A stretch of DNA of 64,000 bases, taken from contig NZ_CP034539.1 of the NCBI RefSeq assembly GCF_003963535.1, forward strand, positions 5,580,001 to 5,644,000. The letters are read 5' to 3'. Shown in pieces: positions 24,916 to 32,485 of this stretch. Both the position numbers and the translations under genes were made by a program. The number at the start of each line of letters is the position of its first letter. Within the stretch, counting starts at the first letter, position 1. The notes below the pieces were generated by a model. It saw nothing but the letters and a program-made list of their open reading frames with translations, was not told the origin of the DNA and searched no databases. This stretch comes from Streptomyces cyaneochromogenes (GTDB lineage: Bacteria; Actinomycetota; Actinomycetes; Streptomycetales; Streptomycetaceae).

Positions 24916-25077
24916 TCGGGCGAGTGCACAGCGGGAATTGGCGGCGTGTTGTCCCGGGCCTGTACGTCCGCTGCACGGGCGCTAACCGGCGGAAAGCGAG
25001 TCTGGAGTCACTCCCGAAGAGAACACCGCGGACAGAGCGGAGGGAGTCACACCACCTCGACTCGCTTGGAGAATGAG

Positions 25078-25605
25078 ATGACCCGTCGTTCCATACGCAA
25101 GCGCGCCGCCCTCGCCACCGTCGCGGCCGTCGCCGCGGTCGGCACCTTCGCCGCCGGTGTCGCAGTCGCCGGAGCGGACACCGGTGCGAAGCCCGCCGCG
25201 AAGCACGCCAAGGCGGTCACCAAGGCGCAGGTGCTCGGCCTGTTCGACCAGTGGAACGCGGCTCTGCAGACCGGCGACCCGAAGAAGGTGGCCGACCTGT
25301 ACGCGAAGGACGCGGTCCTGCTGCCGACCGTCTCCAACAACGTCCGCTCGGACCGGGCCGAGATCGTCGACTACTTCGAGCACTTCCTGCAGAACAAGCC
25401 GGTCGGCACGAAGACCGAGTCGCACGTCAACATCCTCGACTCCAACAGCGTGATCGACGCCGGCACCTACGAGTTCGCGCTCACCGACCCCGAGACGGGT
25501 GAGAAGAGCACCGTCAAGGCCCGCTACACGTACGCGTACGAGAAGCAGTCCGACGGAAAGTGGCTCATCGTCAACCACCACTCCTCGAAGATGCCCGAAG
25601 GCTGA
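25078..25605 (+). CDS. Secreted SnoaL/SgcJ-like (NTF2-fold) protein
   Basis: A 175-residue exported protein. A signal peptide covers about residues 1-33 (RRSIRKRAALATVAAVAAVG ... VAVAGADT). The mature part is an NTF2-like cone fold: VLGLFDQWNAALQTGDPKKV, LYAKDAVLLPTVSNNVRSD, RYTYAYEKQSDGKWLIVNHH and the closing SSKMPEG. I recall this as the SgcJ/EcaC group, often annotated as calcium/calmodulin kinase II association-like; a binding role is more likely than catalysis. ATG at 25078 follows TTGGAG. Its 3' end overlaps the 3' end of the opposing histidine kinase gene by 35 bases. Confidence 0.85.
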   Translation: MTRRSIRKRAALATVAAVAAVGTFAAGVAVAGADTGAKPAAKHAKAVTKAQVLGLFDQWNAALQTGDPKKVADLYAKDAVLLPTVSNNVRSDRAEIVDYFEHFLQNKPVGTKTESHVNILDSNSVIDAGTYEFALTDPETGEKSTVKARYTYAYEKQSDGKWLIVNHHSSKMPEG

Positions 25606-26959
25606 TCCGCACCTTCAGCCCGCCCCCGGGAGCGTCCTGCAGCGTCACGCTCCCGCCGTCGTCGGTCACCAGCTGCTTGACGACGGCGAGGCCGAGGCCC
25701 GAACCGGACTTCCCGGTCAGGCCCTTGCCGCGCCAGAAGCGGTCGAAGGCCCGGGACTTCTCGGTGTCGGACATGCCGGGGCCCTGGTCGAGAACCGAGA
25801 GCACCACCTCGTCGCCCCTCGGCTCCACCTCGACGGTGATCGTGCCGCCGTCCGGTGACACCTCCAGGGCGTTCGAGAGCACGTTGTCCAGCACCTGGTC
25901 CAGATGACCCGGGCTGGCCAGCACAAGCAGCCGGCCGTCGGCACTCCCCCCGAGCGCGACGGTGACTCCGCGCTCGTCGGCGGCCGGCCTCCACACGTCC
26001 AGCCTCTCGCGCACGATGTCCCGGAGGGAGAGGGGTTCCGCCGCGGTGACCTTCGCCTCCGCCCGCGCCAGCACCAGCAGGCCGCTCACCAGCCGGCTCA
26101 TCCGGACGACCTCGGCGGTGGCCTGCTCCACGTCCTCCTTGACGAAGTCGTCGTCCACGCCGTCCGCGATGTTGTCCAGCGACAGCCGCAACGCGGTGAG
26201 GGGAGTGCGGAGTTGATGGGAGGCGTCGGCCACGAAGATGCGCTGGGCCGCGACCAGTGTGTCCAGGCGTTCCGCGCCCTGGTTGAGGGTGCGCGCCAGC
26301 GTCTGGGTCTCCGGAGGGCCCGTCACCGGGGAGCGGGCGGTCAGATCACCGTCGCTGAACTTGCTCGCCATGTCGTTGAGCTGGCGCAACGGCCGGGTGA
26401 TACGCCGGGCCGCCGCGGCGCCGATCACGACGGCCACGGCGAGAACGGCCACCGCGAGAGCGGCGCGGAAGCCCCAGATCGTCCACAGCCGTGTGGTCAG
26501 TCCGGAGGTCGAGTACTCGATGCGTACGGCGCCGACGACCGGTCCCCTGTTGGTGCCGTCGAGGTCGACCTTGCTCTGCTTGGCGGGGACCGTGATCACC
26601 AGCTTCGGTCCCCAGATGAAGGGGGAGCCCCAGTCGGTCGTGGTGCCCCCGTCCCGCAGGGCCTTTGTCAGGGCCGCGTCCTGTTCGGGTTCCGACAGTT
26701 CGGTGGTGGCGCAGCGCTCGGTCACCTGGACCTCGCCGGGTGTCTCGCCGGCGTACGCCTTGGCCATCTCGTCCAGCGCCGCGCACGAAGGGACGTTCCC
26801 GTTGCCGAGCAGCAGAGCCATCGTGTCGGCCTCGCGCTCGACGGAGTCCGCGGTGTCGTCCCGCAACTGGTCCGTGAGCGTGAAGGCGACCGGCACGGTG
26901 AACAGGGCGATCGCGACGGCGACGAGCCCGACGTAACTGCGGATGAGCTGACGGATCAT
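25571..26959 (-). CDS. Sensor histidine kinase
   Basis: A 462-residue membrane sensor. Helix 1 lies at residues 9-29 (YVGLVAVAIALFTVPVAF). An extracytoplasmic sensor of about 130 residues follows, with two cysteines (PSCAALDEM and ERCATTEL) likely bridged. Helix 2 is near 165-185. A HAMP segment ARRITRPLRQLNDMASKFSD leads to the phosphoacceptor DASHQLRTPLTALR near residue 245, the N box VLDNVLSNALEVSP, DQGPGMSDTEKSRAF, and the G box SGSGLGLAVVKQLV. The start overlaps the response regulator stop (ATGA). The sensed signal is unknown. The gene pair lies directly downstream of the CDPS-P450 genes on the same strand. Confidence 0.93.
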   Translation of the reverse strand: MIRQLIRSYVGLVAVAIALFTVPVAFTLTDQLRDDTADSVEREADTMALLLGNGNVPSCAALDEMAKAYAGETPGEVQVTERCATTELSEPEQDAALTKALRDGGTTTDWGSPFIWGPKLVITVPAKQSKVDLDGTNRGPVVGAVRIEYSTSGLTTRLWTIWGFRAALAVAVLAVAVVIGAAAARRITRPLRQLNDMASKFSDGDLTARSPVTGPPETQTLARTLNQGAERLDTLVAAQRIFVADASHQLRTPLTALRLSLDNIADGVDDDFVKEDVEQATAEVVRMSRLVSGLLVLARAEAKVTAAEPLSLRDIVRERLDVWRPAADERGVTVALGGSADGRLLVLASPGHLDQVLDNVLSNALEVSPDGGTITVEVEPRGDEVVLSVLDQGPGMSDTEKSRAFDRFWRGKGLTGKSGSGLGLAVVKQLVTDDGGSVTLQDAPGGGLKVRISLRASSRSGG

Positions 26960-27675
26960 GACGTGCCGCTACCGCCGTCGCCCTTGTCGCCGCCCGCGAT
27001 CTCCAGCCGGAACCCGACCCCCCGCACCGCCTCGATCGTGATCGCCCCGGCCAGCTTGCGCCGCAGCGCCGCCACATGCACGTCCAGCGTCTTCGTCGGC
27101 CCGAACCAGTTCGCGTCCCAGACCGCTTCCATGATCTGCTCGCGCGACATCAGCGCCCCCGGCTCCTCGGTGAGGAAGGCCAGCAGGTCGTACTCCTTGG
27201 GCGCGAGGGACACCTCGTCGCCGTCCAGGCGGACGCGTGCCGCCTTGCGGTCGATGGTCAGGCGGGCGCCGTAGCGGTCCGGGCCGGCCTCGGCGGCGGC
27301 GGACGTACGGGGCTGGATGCGGCGCATCACCGCACGTATCCGCGCGATGACCTCCCGCACCCCGAACGGCTTGGACACGTAGTCGTCGGCACCGAGCTCC
27401 AGCCCGACCACCCGGTCCGTCTCGTCGCTGCGGGCGCTGATGACGATGATCGGCACGTCGCCGCGCTCACGCAGCGCCTTGCACACGTCGAGACCGTCGG
27501 TGTCGGGCAGGCCGAGATCGAGGAGTACGACGTCGTAGGGATCGGCGTGGCTCAGCGCCGCGGTGCCCGTGCTGACCCAGGCCACCTCGAATCCGTAGCG
27601 CAGCAGTCCGCGCCGGAGCGACTCGGCGACCGGTTCGTCGTCTTCCACCAGAAGTACGCGCACAGGCGGAACCAT
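26956..27675 (-). CDS. OmpR-family response regulator
   Basis: A 239-residue regulator paired with the histidine kinase. The receiver domain (residues 5-118) has acidic pocket EDDE, phosphoacceptor aspartate in VVLLDLGLPD, and conserved lysine in YVSKPFG. The winged-helix output domain (145-230) includes LAPKEYDLLAFLTEEPGALM and KTLDVHVAALRRKL. A TAAACT -10-like element (27685-27690) lies nine bases before ATG at 27675 and no ribosome site is seen, so the message may be nearly leaderless. Direct repeats at 11-bp spacing just upstream are the type bound by OmpR proteins. Confidence 0.93.
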   Translation of the reverse strand: MVPPVRVLLVEDDEPVAESLRRGLLRYGFEVAWVSTGTAALSHADPYDVVLLDLGLPDTDGLDVCKALRERGDVPIIVISARSDETDRVVGLELGADDYVSKPFGVREVIARIRAVMRRIQPRTSAAAEAGPDRYGARLTIDRKAARVRLDGDEVSLAPKEYDLLAFLTEEPGALMSREQIMEAVWDANWFGPTKTLDVHVAALRRKLAGAITIEAVRGVGFRLEIAGGDKGDGGSGTS

Positions 27676-27715
27676 AGTGGTTGAAGTTTAAAGACGACTG
27701 GTCGCCGAGCCGCCG

Positions 27716-27759
27716 GGCGATCAAGGGGCTGTCAAGCGGCGATCAAGAGGCGGACAAAG
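27716..27759. promoter_or_regulatory. 11-bp-spaced direct repeats upstream of the response regulator
   Basis: TCAAG occurs at 27721, 27732 and 27743, exactly 11 bp apart, with a degenerate fourth unit (ACAAA) at 27754. A longer unit GGCGATCAAG repeats at 27716 and 27738. Tandem same-orientation half-sites one helical turn apart are the signature of OmpR/PhoB-type binding. The site fills the gap between the P450 stop and the regulator promoter, 41-84 bases upstream of its start. Confidence 0.6.
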
Positions 27760-27765
27760 CGGCTG

Positions 27766-28953
27766 TCACCACATCGCGGGGAGCCGCTCGGGGATCCGCT
27801 TCATGAACCCGGTCCGCCACACCAGCTGCTCGATCGGCACCGCGAGCCGCAGCCGCGGCATCCGCTCCAGCAGCACCTCCAGCGCGATCTCGGCGTGCTT
27901 GCGGCCGAGCGCGGTGGCGGGGCAGTAGTGGCGGCCGCCGCCGAAGGAGAGGTGGGCGGTGGCGTTCTCGCGGCCGAGGTCGACGGTGTGCGGGTCGGCG
28001 AAGGCGTCCGGGTCGAAGTTCGCGCCCTCGACGAGGACCAGGACGAGCTCGCCCGCCTTCACCTCCACGTCTCCCAGCGTCACGTCCTGCGTCGCCAGCC
28101 GCGGCAGACCGTCGCCGATGGAGAGGTTGATGCGCAGGAGCTCGTCCACGGCGGCCGGGATCTTCCCCGGGGCCGCGACCAGTTCGGCCTGCAGGTCCGG
28201 GTGCTGGATCAGGGACACCAGCGCCATGGCCAGGAAGCCCGAGGTGGAGATGACACCCGCGCCGAACATCGTCACCCCGACGGTCGCGAGCATCTCGTCG
28301 GTGAGATGGGCGTAGTCGGGGTCGGCGCGCAGGGCGGCGAGTTCGGCCATCAGACCGGTCGTCGCCGGATCGTCGAGCCGCTCGGCCATGTACGCGATGT
28401 CCCGGTCCCAGTTCAGCCGGGCGCCCGCGACCGGGCAGGCCGAGTTCATGAACGCGATGTCCAGACTCCGCATCAGCCGGGGCGCGTCCGCCTGCGGGAT
28501 GCCGAGGATGCGGCAGTGCATGCCCGCCGAGTACGGGTCGGCGAAGCCGGCGCGCAGGTCGGCCGGGGCGCCCTCGCCGATCAGCCCGTCGACGAGCTCG
28601 GCGGCGCAGGACCGCATCCACTCCACCAGGCCGGGGCTCTTCGGGTTCAGTGCCTTCAGTACGGCCTTGCGCAGCCCGGCGCCGGTGATGTTCCCCATGT
28701 TGTTGACGACCTCGGGCGGGATCGTCAGCGCGTACTGGCGGGGGACGCCGGGGGCGGAGGTGTCCTTGAGGCTGAAGCGCGGGTCCTCCAGGACCTGCTT
28801 GCACAGGTCGTACGACGACACGAGCCAGGCCTCGTCGCCGGCGATGGTACGGACCCGGCGCACGGGGGTCTTGGTGCGCAACTCCTCGACCTCGTCCGGG
28901 AGTTGGTCGCCGCGCCAGGAGAACGGGAAGTCGATGAGGTCTTCAGTGAGCAT
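27766..28953 (-). CDS. CYP121-like cytochrome P450 (cyclodipeptide oxidase)
   Basis: A 395-residue soluble P450 that aligns by memory with M. tuberculosis CYP121 (396 residues) over its full length. CYP121 couples the two tyrosine rings of cyclo(Tyr-Tyr) to give mycocyclosin. Shared blocks include EAWLVSSY, IPPEVVNNMGNI, NWDRDIAYM, the I helix FGAGVIST (lacking the usual acid-alcohol pair, as in CYP121), DGLPRLAT, VLVEGANFDPD, QLVWRT and RIPERLP. The haem ligand is the cysteine of FGGGRHYCPATALG. Changes at substrate-contact positions are M62 to Leu, Q385 to Met and R386 to Lys. ATG at 28953 overlaps the CDPS stop by 11 bases and follows GAGGGG. The redox partner may be the ferredoxin at 43.5 kb. 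Confidence 0.93.
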   Translation of the reverse strand: MLTEDLIDFPFSWRGDQLPDEVEELRTKTPVRRVRTIAGDEAWLVSSYDLCKQVLEDPRFSLKDTSAPGVPRQYALTIPPEVVNNMGNITGAGLRKAVLKALNPKSPGLVEWMRSCAAELVDGLIGEGAPADLRAGFADPYSAGMHCRILGIPQADAPRLMRSLDIAFMNSACPVAGARLNWDRDIAYMAERLDDPATTGLMAELAALRADPDYAHLTDEMLATVGVTMFGAGVISTSGFLAMALVSLIQHPDLQAELVAAPGKIPAAVDELLRINLSIGDGLPRLATQDVTLGDVEVKAGELVLVLVEGANFDPDAFADPHTVDLGRENATAHLSFGGGRHYCPATALGRKHAEIALEVLLERMPRLRLAVPIEQLVWRTGFMKRIPERLPAMW

Positions 28954-29707
28954 CGGTGGTCCCCTCGGCCGGTGTGACGATGGCGTGTCCCTGGTTGCGG
29001 GAGGCGCGCAGGCCCGCGCCCCGGGCGTAGAGGAGCTCGGCCATCGGCAGGAGCTGGTGGTAGCAGTTGAGGGAGGAGGGGACGCCGAGGATGGCGGGGG
29101 TGTCCAGGAAGAGGGGTGCCTCGGCGCAGACGTAGTCCAGGCAGACGTCGCGCTGCGCATCGGTCACCTGCCCCTCCTTGCCGGCGAGGAAGGAGTCGAC
29201 GAGTTTCTCGCAGGTCGTGCGGAACTCGTCGTCGGTGGCGAGCCGCGCCTTCAGGCGGTCGTGGATCTCGCGGTACGCGGTGTTGCCGCGGAAATCGGAC
29301 ATGGCGTGGGCGTGCAGGCGGGCGCCGCCGGGGTCGAGGGCCTGGACGGCGCCGAGGACCTTGGCCCGTACACCGCGCAGGTTCTTCACCGCCTTGCGGC
29401 GCGCGTCGTCGGGCGGATAGCCGGACGCCGCGTACATCTCGGCCACGTACAGGTCCGTGTAGACGAAGTCCACCCGCTCGAACAGGGCGAGGCCCCAGCG
29501 GGCGAGGTCGTGCACCCGCCGGGCGGAGAAGTAGCTGTTGCCGGGGGAGACGCCGATGACGGCGTGGTCGCCCGCGGCGCGGATGACTTCGCAGTGCGGG
29601 GTGAAGGGCTGGATCTCGAAGAGGTCGGCCGTCTGGCCGGTTCGGATGTCGGCCGCGGTGTCGGCCCGGGTGACGTGCTGGATCTCTGAAGCGGTCGCAG
29701 TCGTCAA
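28943..29707 (-). CDS. Cyclodipeptide synthase (tRNA-dependent, NYH type)
   Basis: A 254-residue enzyme that joins two amino acids taken from aminoacyl-tRNAs into a 2,5-diketopiperazine. The catalytic nucleophile is S54 in GVSPGNSYFS. N57, Y192, E196, Y216 and H217 match the spacing of AlbC S37, N40, Y178, E182, Y202 and H203 exactly, placing it in the NYH subfamily. Basic residues in DDARRKAVKNLRGVRAKV fit the tRNA-binding helix. TTG at 29707 is used, with GAAGGA nine bases ahead. It is first in an operon with the overlapping CYP121-like gene, the same pairing as M. tuberculosis Rv2275-Rv2276, whose product is cyclo(Tyr-Tyr). The product here is inferred, not proven. Confidence 0.93.
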   Translation of the reverse strand: MTTATASEIQHVTRADTAADIRTGQTADLFEIQPFTPHCEVIRAAGDHAVIGVSPGNSYFSARRVHDLARWGLALFERVDFVYTDLYVAEMYAASGYPPDDARRKAVKNLRGVRAKVLGAVQALDPGGARLHAHAMSDFRGNTAYREIHDRLKARLATDDEFRTTCEKLVDSFLAGKEGQVTDAQRDVCLDYVCAEAPLFLDTPAILGVPSSLNCYHQLLPMAELLYARGAGLRASRNQGHAIVTPAEGTTDAH

Positions 29708-29944
29708 AGGAGGAGAGTCCTTCGCGTCGCGAGTCCCGATGGGGCCTTGTGCCCCTGGTGTAGCGACGACGACGCGAAGTTAGCGGGCGACTACGGAGAG
29801 CGTCAATGGCCTTCTGGCGGCCCGCGGCCGGCCGTAGTGACCTGCCCCACTTTCCGGAGTGCTCCGCTCCCCGCCGGGCAGACACCACCCCGGAGCGTCG
29901 GATCTCACCATCTGGGAACCCCAAGGTCGAATTCGGACGCTCGG

Positions 29945-29950
29945 TAAACT
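29945..29950 (+). promoter_or_regulatory. Candidate -10 element of lysC
   Basis: TAAACT lies 34 bases before the lysC start and fits the actinobacterial TAnnnT pattern; no clear -35 is seen 17 bases upstream. The 277-base gap shared with the divergent CDPS gene also holds a small hairpin GGGGC-cttgt-GCCCC at 29741-29755 in the CDPS leader. Confidence 0.35.
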
Positions 29951-29984
29951 GAGCCGACACACACGGACTGAGCGAGGAGCGCAC

Positions 29985-31262
29985 GTGGGCCTTGTCGTGC
30001 AGAAGTACGGAGGCTCCTCCGTAGCCGATGCCGAGGGCATCAAGCGCGTCGCCAAGCGAATCGTCGAAGCGAAGAAGAACGGCCACCAGGTGGTCGTCGT
30101 CGTTTCCGCGATGGGCGACACGACGGACGAGCTGATCGATCTGGCCGAGCAGGTATCTCCGATGCCGGCTGGGCGTGAGTTCGACATGCTGCTGACCGCC
30201 GGGGAGCGTATCTCCATGGCGCTGCTGGCCATGGCGATCAAAAACCTGGGCCACGAGGCCCAGTCCTTCACCGGCAGCCAGGCAGGCGTCATCACCGACT
30301 CGGTCCACAACAAAGCCCGGATCATCGATGTCACGCCGGGCCGGATCCGGGACTCGGTGGACGCGGGCAACATCGCCATCGTCGCCGGGTTCCAGGGCGT
30401 CAGCGCGGACAAGAAGGACATCACCACGCTGGGCCGCGGCGGGTCCGACACGACCGCCGTCGCGCTCGCGGCCGCGCTGGACGCCGAGGTGTGCGAGATC
30501 TACACCGACGTCGACGGCGTGTTCACCGCCGACCCGCGCGTGGTGAAGAAGGCGAAGAAGATCGACTGGATCTCCTTCGAGGACATGCTGGAGCTGGCCG
30601 CGTCCGGCTCGAAGGTGCTGCTCCACCGCTGTGTGGAGTACGCCCGCCGCTACAACATCCCGATCCACGTACGGTCGTCCTTCAGCGGACTTCAGGGCAC
30701 GTGGGTCAGCAGTGAGCCGATCGAGCAAGGGGACAAGCCGGTGGAGCAGGCCATCATCTCCGGTGTCGCGCACGACACCTCCGAGGCCAAGATCACGGTC
30801 GTCGGTGTGCCGGACAAGCCGGGCGAGGCCGCCGCGATCTTCCGTACGATCTCCGACGCCGAGATCAACATCGACATGATCGTGCAGAACGTGTCCGCCG
30901 CCTCCACCGGGCTGACGGACATCTCCTTCACGCTCCCCAAGGCCGAGGGCCGCAAGGCCATCGACGCCCTGGAGAAGAACAAGCACGGCATCGGCTTCGA
31001 CTCGCTGCGCTACGACGACCAGATCGGCAAGATCTCGCTGGTCGGCGCGGGGATGAAGACCAACCCGGGCGTGACGGCCGACTTCTTCACCGCGCTGTCC
31101 GACGCCGGCGTGAACATCGAGCTGATCTCCACCTCCGAGATCCGTATCTCGGTCGTCACCCGCGCCGACGACGTCAACGAGGCCGTCCGCGCCGTGCACA
31201 CGGCCTTCGGGCTCGACTCCGACAGCGACGAGGCCGTCGTGTACGGAGGCACGGGACGCTGA
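29985..31262 (+). CDS. lysC: Aspartate kinase (alpha subunit)
   Basis: Aspartokinase phosphorylates aspartate, the first step toward lysine, diaminopimelate, threonine and methionine. The 425-residue protein begins VQKYGGSSVADAEGIKRVAK (nucleotide-binding KYGGSS), contains TTLGRGGSDTTAVALAAALD and TDVDGVFTADPRVV, and ends in two ACT domains: ITVVGVPDKPGEAAAIFR, and VSLVGAGMKTNPGVTADFF by homology (here ISLVGAGMK). These ACT domains normally mediate feedback by lysine and threonine. GTG at 29985 follows GAGGAG and gives the canonical N-terminus. The stop overlaps the asd start by one base (TGATG). Codon 253 is a candidate internal start for a separate beta subunit. Confidence 0.97.
   Translation: MGLVVQKYGGSSVADAEGIKRVAKRIVEAKKNGHQVVVVVSAMGDTTDELIDLAEQVSPMPAGREFDMLLTAGERISMALLAMAIKNLGHEAQSFTGSQAGVITDSVHNKARIIDVTPGRIRDSVDAGNIAIVAGFQGVSADKKDITTLGRGGSDTTAVALAAALDAEVCEIYTDVDGVFTADPRVVKKAKKIDWISFEDMLELAASGSKVLLHRCVEYARRYNIPIHVRSSFSGLQGTWVSSEPIEQGDKPVEQAIISGVAHDTSEAKITVVGVPDKPGEAAAIFRTISDAEINIDMIVQNVSAASTGLTDISFTLPKAEGRKAIDALEKNKHGIGFDSLRYDDQIGKISLVGAGMKTNPGVTADFFTALSDAGVNIELISTSEIRISVVTRADDVNEAVRAVHTAFGLDSDSDEAVVYGGTGR
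30741..31262 (+). CDS. Candidate aspartokinase beta subunit from internal start
   Basis: In-frame GTG at 30741 (codon 253 of lysC) is preceded by AAGGGGA seven bases upstream and would give a 173-residue protein made of the two ACT domains, starting VEQAIISGVAHDTSEAK. In Corynebacterium glutamicum the beta subunit of the alpha2-beta2 enzyme starts at the equivalent position (MEEAVLTGVA, 172 residues, recalled). The matching position and ribosome site support a real internal initiation. Confidence 0.6.
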   Translation: MEQAIISGVAHDTSEAKITVVGVPDKPGEAAAIFRTISDAEINIDMIVQNVSAASTGLTDISFTLPKAEGRKAIDALEKNKHGIGFDSLRYDDQIGKISLVGAGMKTNPGVTADFFTALSDAGVNIELISTSEIRISVVTRADDVNEAVRAVHTAFGLDSDSDEAVVYGGTGR

Positions 31263-32326
31263 TGGCGGGGACGGGCTCCCGCCGGCCGACGCTAGCGGTC
31301 GTGGGGGCGACCGGAGCCGTCGGCTCGGTCATGCTCCAGATCCTGTCCCAGCGCGCGGACGTCTGGGGTGAGATCCGTCTGATCGCCTCGCCGCGCTCGG
31401 CCGGCCGCAAACTGGCCGTGCGCGGTGAGGAGGTCGAGGTGGTGGCGCTCACCGAGGAGGCCTTCGCCGGGGTCGACATCGCGATGTTCGACGTCCCCGA
31501 CGAGGTGTCCGCCCGCTGGGCGCCGATCGCCGCCGCCAAGGGCGCGGTGGTGGTGGACAACTCGGGCGCCTTCCGGATGAACCCGGAGGTGCCCCTCGTC
31601 GTCCCCGAGGTCAATCCGCACGCCGTACGCATGCGGCCGCGCGGAATCGTCGCCAACCCCAACTGCACGACCCTCTCCATGATCGTGGCGCTGGGCGCGC
31701 TGCACGCCGAGTTCGGGCTGCGCGGGCTGGTGGTGTCGTCCTACCAGGCGGTGAGCGGGGCCGGGCGGGCCGGTGTGGAGACGCTGCGGCAGCAGTTGTC
31801 CCTGGTCGCCGGTACGGAACTGGGGACCACCCCGGGTGACGTGCGGCGGGCCGTCGGCGACAACACCGGGCCGTTCCCGGAGCCGGTCGCGCTGAACGTC
31901 GTGCCGTGGGCGGGATCGCTGCGCGAGGACGGCTGGTCGTCGGAGGAGATGAAGGTGCGGGACGAGTCCCGCAAGATCCTCGGGCTGCCGAAGCTGCCGG
32001 TCGCGGTGACCTGTGTGCGGGTGCCGGTGCTGACCGGGCACTCGCTGACCCTGCACGCCCGCTTCGAGGGCGAGGTAACCGTCGCCAAGGCGCGCGAGAT
32101 CCTGGCCACCGCACCGGGGGTCGTGCTGTTCGACGACCCGGGGGCAGGGGAGTTCCCGACGCCCGCCGACGTGGTGGGCACGGATCCGACCTGGGTCGGC
32201 CGGGTGCGGCGCGCGCTCGACGATCCGACGGCGCTCGAACTCTTCGTCTGCGGGGACAACCTGCGCAAGGGCGCGGCGCTCAACACCGCCCAGATCGCGG
32301 AGCTCGTGGCGGCGGAGTTTGTGTGA
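31262..32326 (+). CDS. asd: Aspartate-semialdehyde dehydrogenase
   Basis: This enzyme reduces aspartyl phosphate to aspartate semialdehyde with NADPH, directly after LysC. The 354-residue chain has the N-terminal dinucleotide fold LAVVGATGAVGSVMLQIL, VVVDNSGAFRMNPEVPLVVP, the catalytic cysteine in VANPNCTTLSMIVAL, SSYQAVSGAGRAGVETL with the glutamine and substrate loop, and the catalytic histidine in VLTGHSLTLHARF. Its start overlaps lysC by one base, so the two form an operon. Two strong hairpins follow about 130-200 bases downstream. Confidence 0.97.
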   Translation: MAGTGSRRPTLAVVGATGAVGSVMLQILSQRADVWGEIRLIASPRSAGRKLAVRGEEVEVVALTEEAFAGVDIAMFDVPDEVSARWAPIAAAKGAVVVDNSGAFRMNPEVPLVVPEVNPHAVRMRPRGIVANPNCTTLSMIVALGALHAEFGLRGLVVSSYQAVSGAGRAGVETLRQQLSLVAGTELGTTPGDVRRAVGDNTGPFPEPVALNVVPWAGSLREDGWSSEEMKVRDESRKILGLPKLPVAVTCVRVPVLTGHSLTLHARFEGEVTVAKAREILATAPGVVLFDDPGAGEFPTPADVVGTDPTWVGRVRRALDDPTALELFVCGDNLRKGAALNTAQIAELVAAEFV

Positions 32327-32405
32327 GGTGCCGGTGGTGCCGGAAATATCCCGGGCCTCGGATGAATCGTTTGTAGGATCTATGTGAAGAGTGTGAGCTG
32401 ATCGA

Positions 32406-32417
32406 TGGTCCGGACCA
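32406..32417. promoter_or_regulatory. Perfect 12-bp palindrome downstream of asd
   Basis: TGGTCCGGACCA is fully self-complementary and lies 80 bases after the asd stop, ahead of two hairpins. It may be a protein-binding site. A TAGGAT box lies upstream at 32374-32379. Confidence 0.4.
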
Positions 32418-32454
32418 CTTGATCCGGGCCTCGGTGGCAGCAGAAGATTTTCCT

Positions 32455-32484
32455 CCCCGCCTTGCAACCGCTTGCAGGGCGGGG
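32455..32484. terminator. Long G/C-rich hairpin
   Basis: CCCCGCC (32455-32461) pairs with GGCGGGG (32478-32484). Inside it TGCAA pairs with TTGCA around a CCGC loop, with one T-G pair between, giving a 13-bp stem. It is followed by AGCGTCTTT and preceded by GATTTTCC, so it could stop transcription in either direction. Confidence 0.65.
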
Positions 32485-32485
32485 A

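Noticed and set aside
29741..29984. A lysine riboswitch or attenuator upstream of lysC
   Set aside because: Only one five-base hairpin is visible and it belongs to the divergent CDPS leader; no lysine-box structure was recognised.
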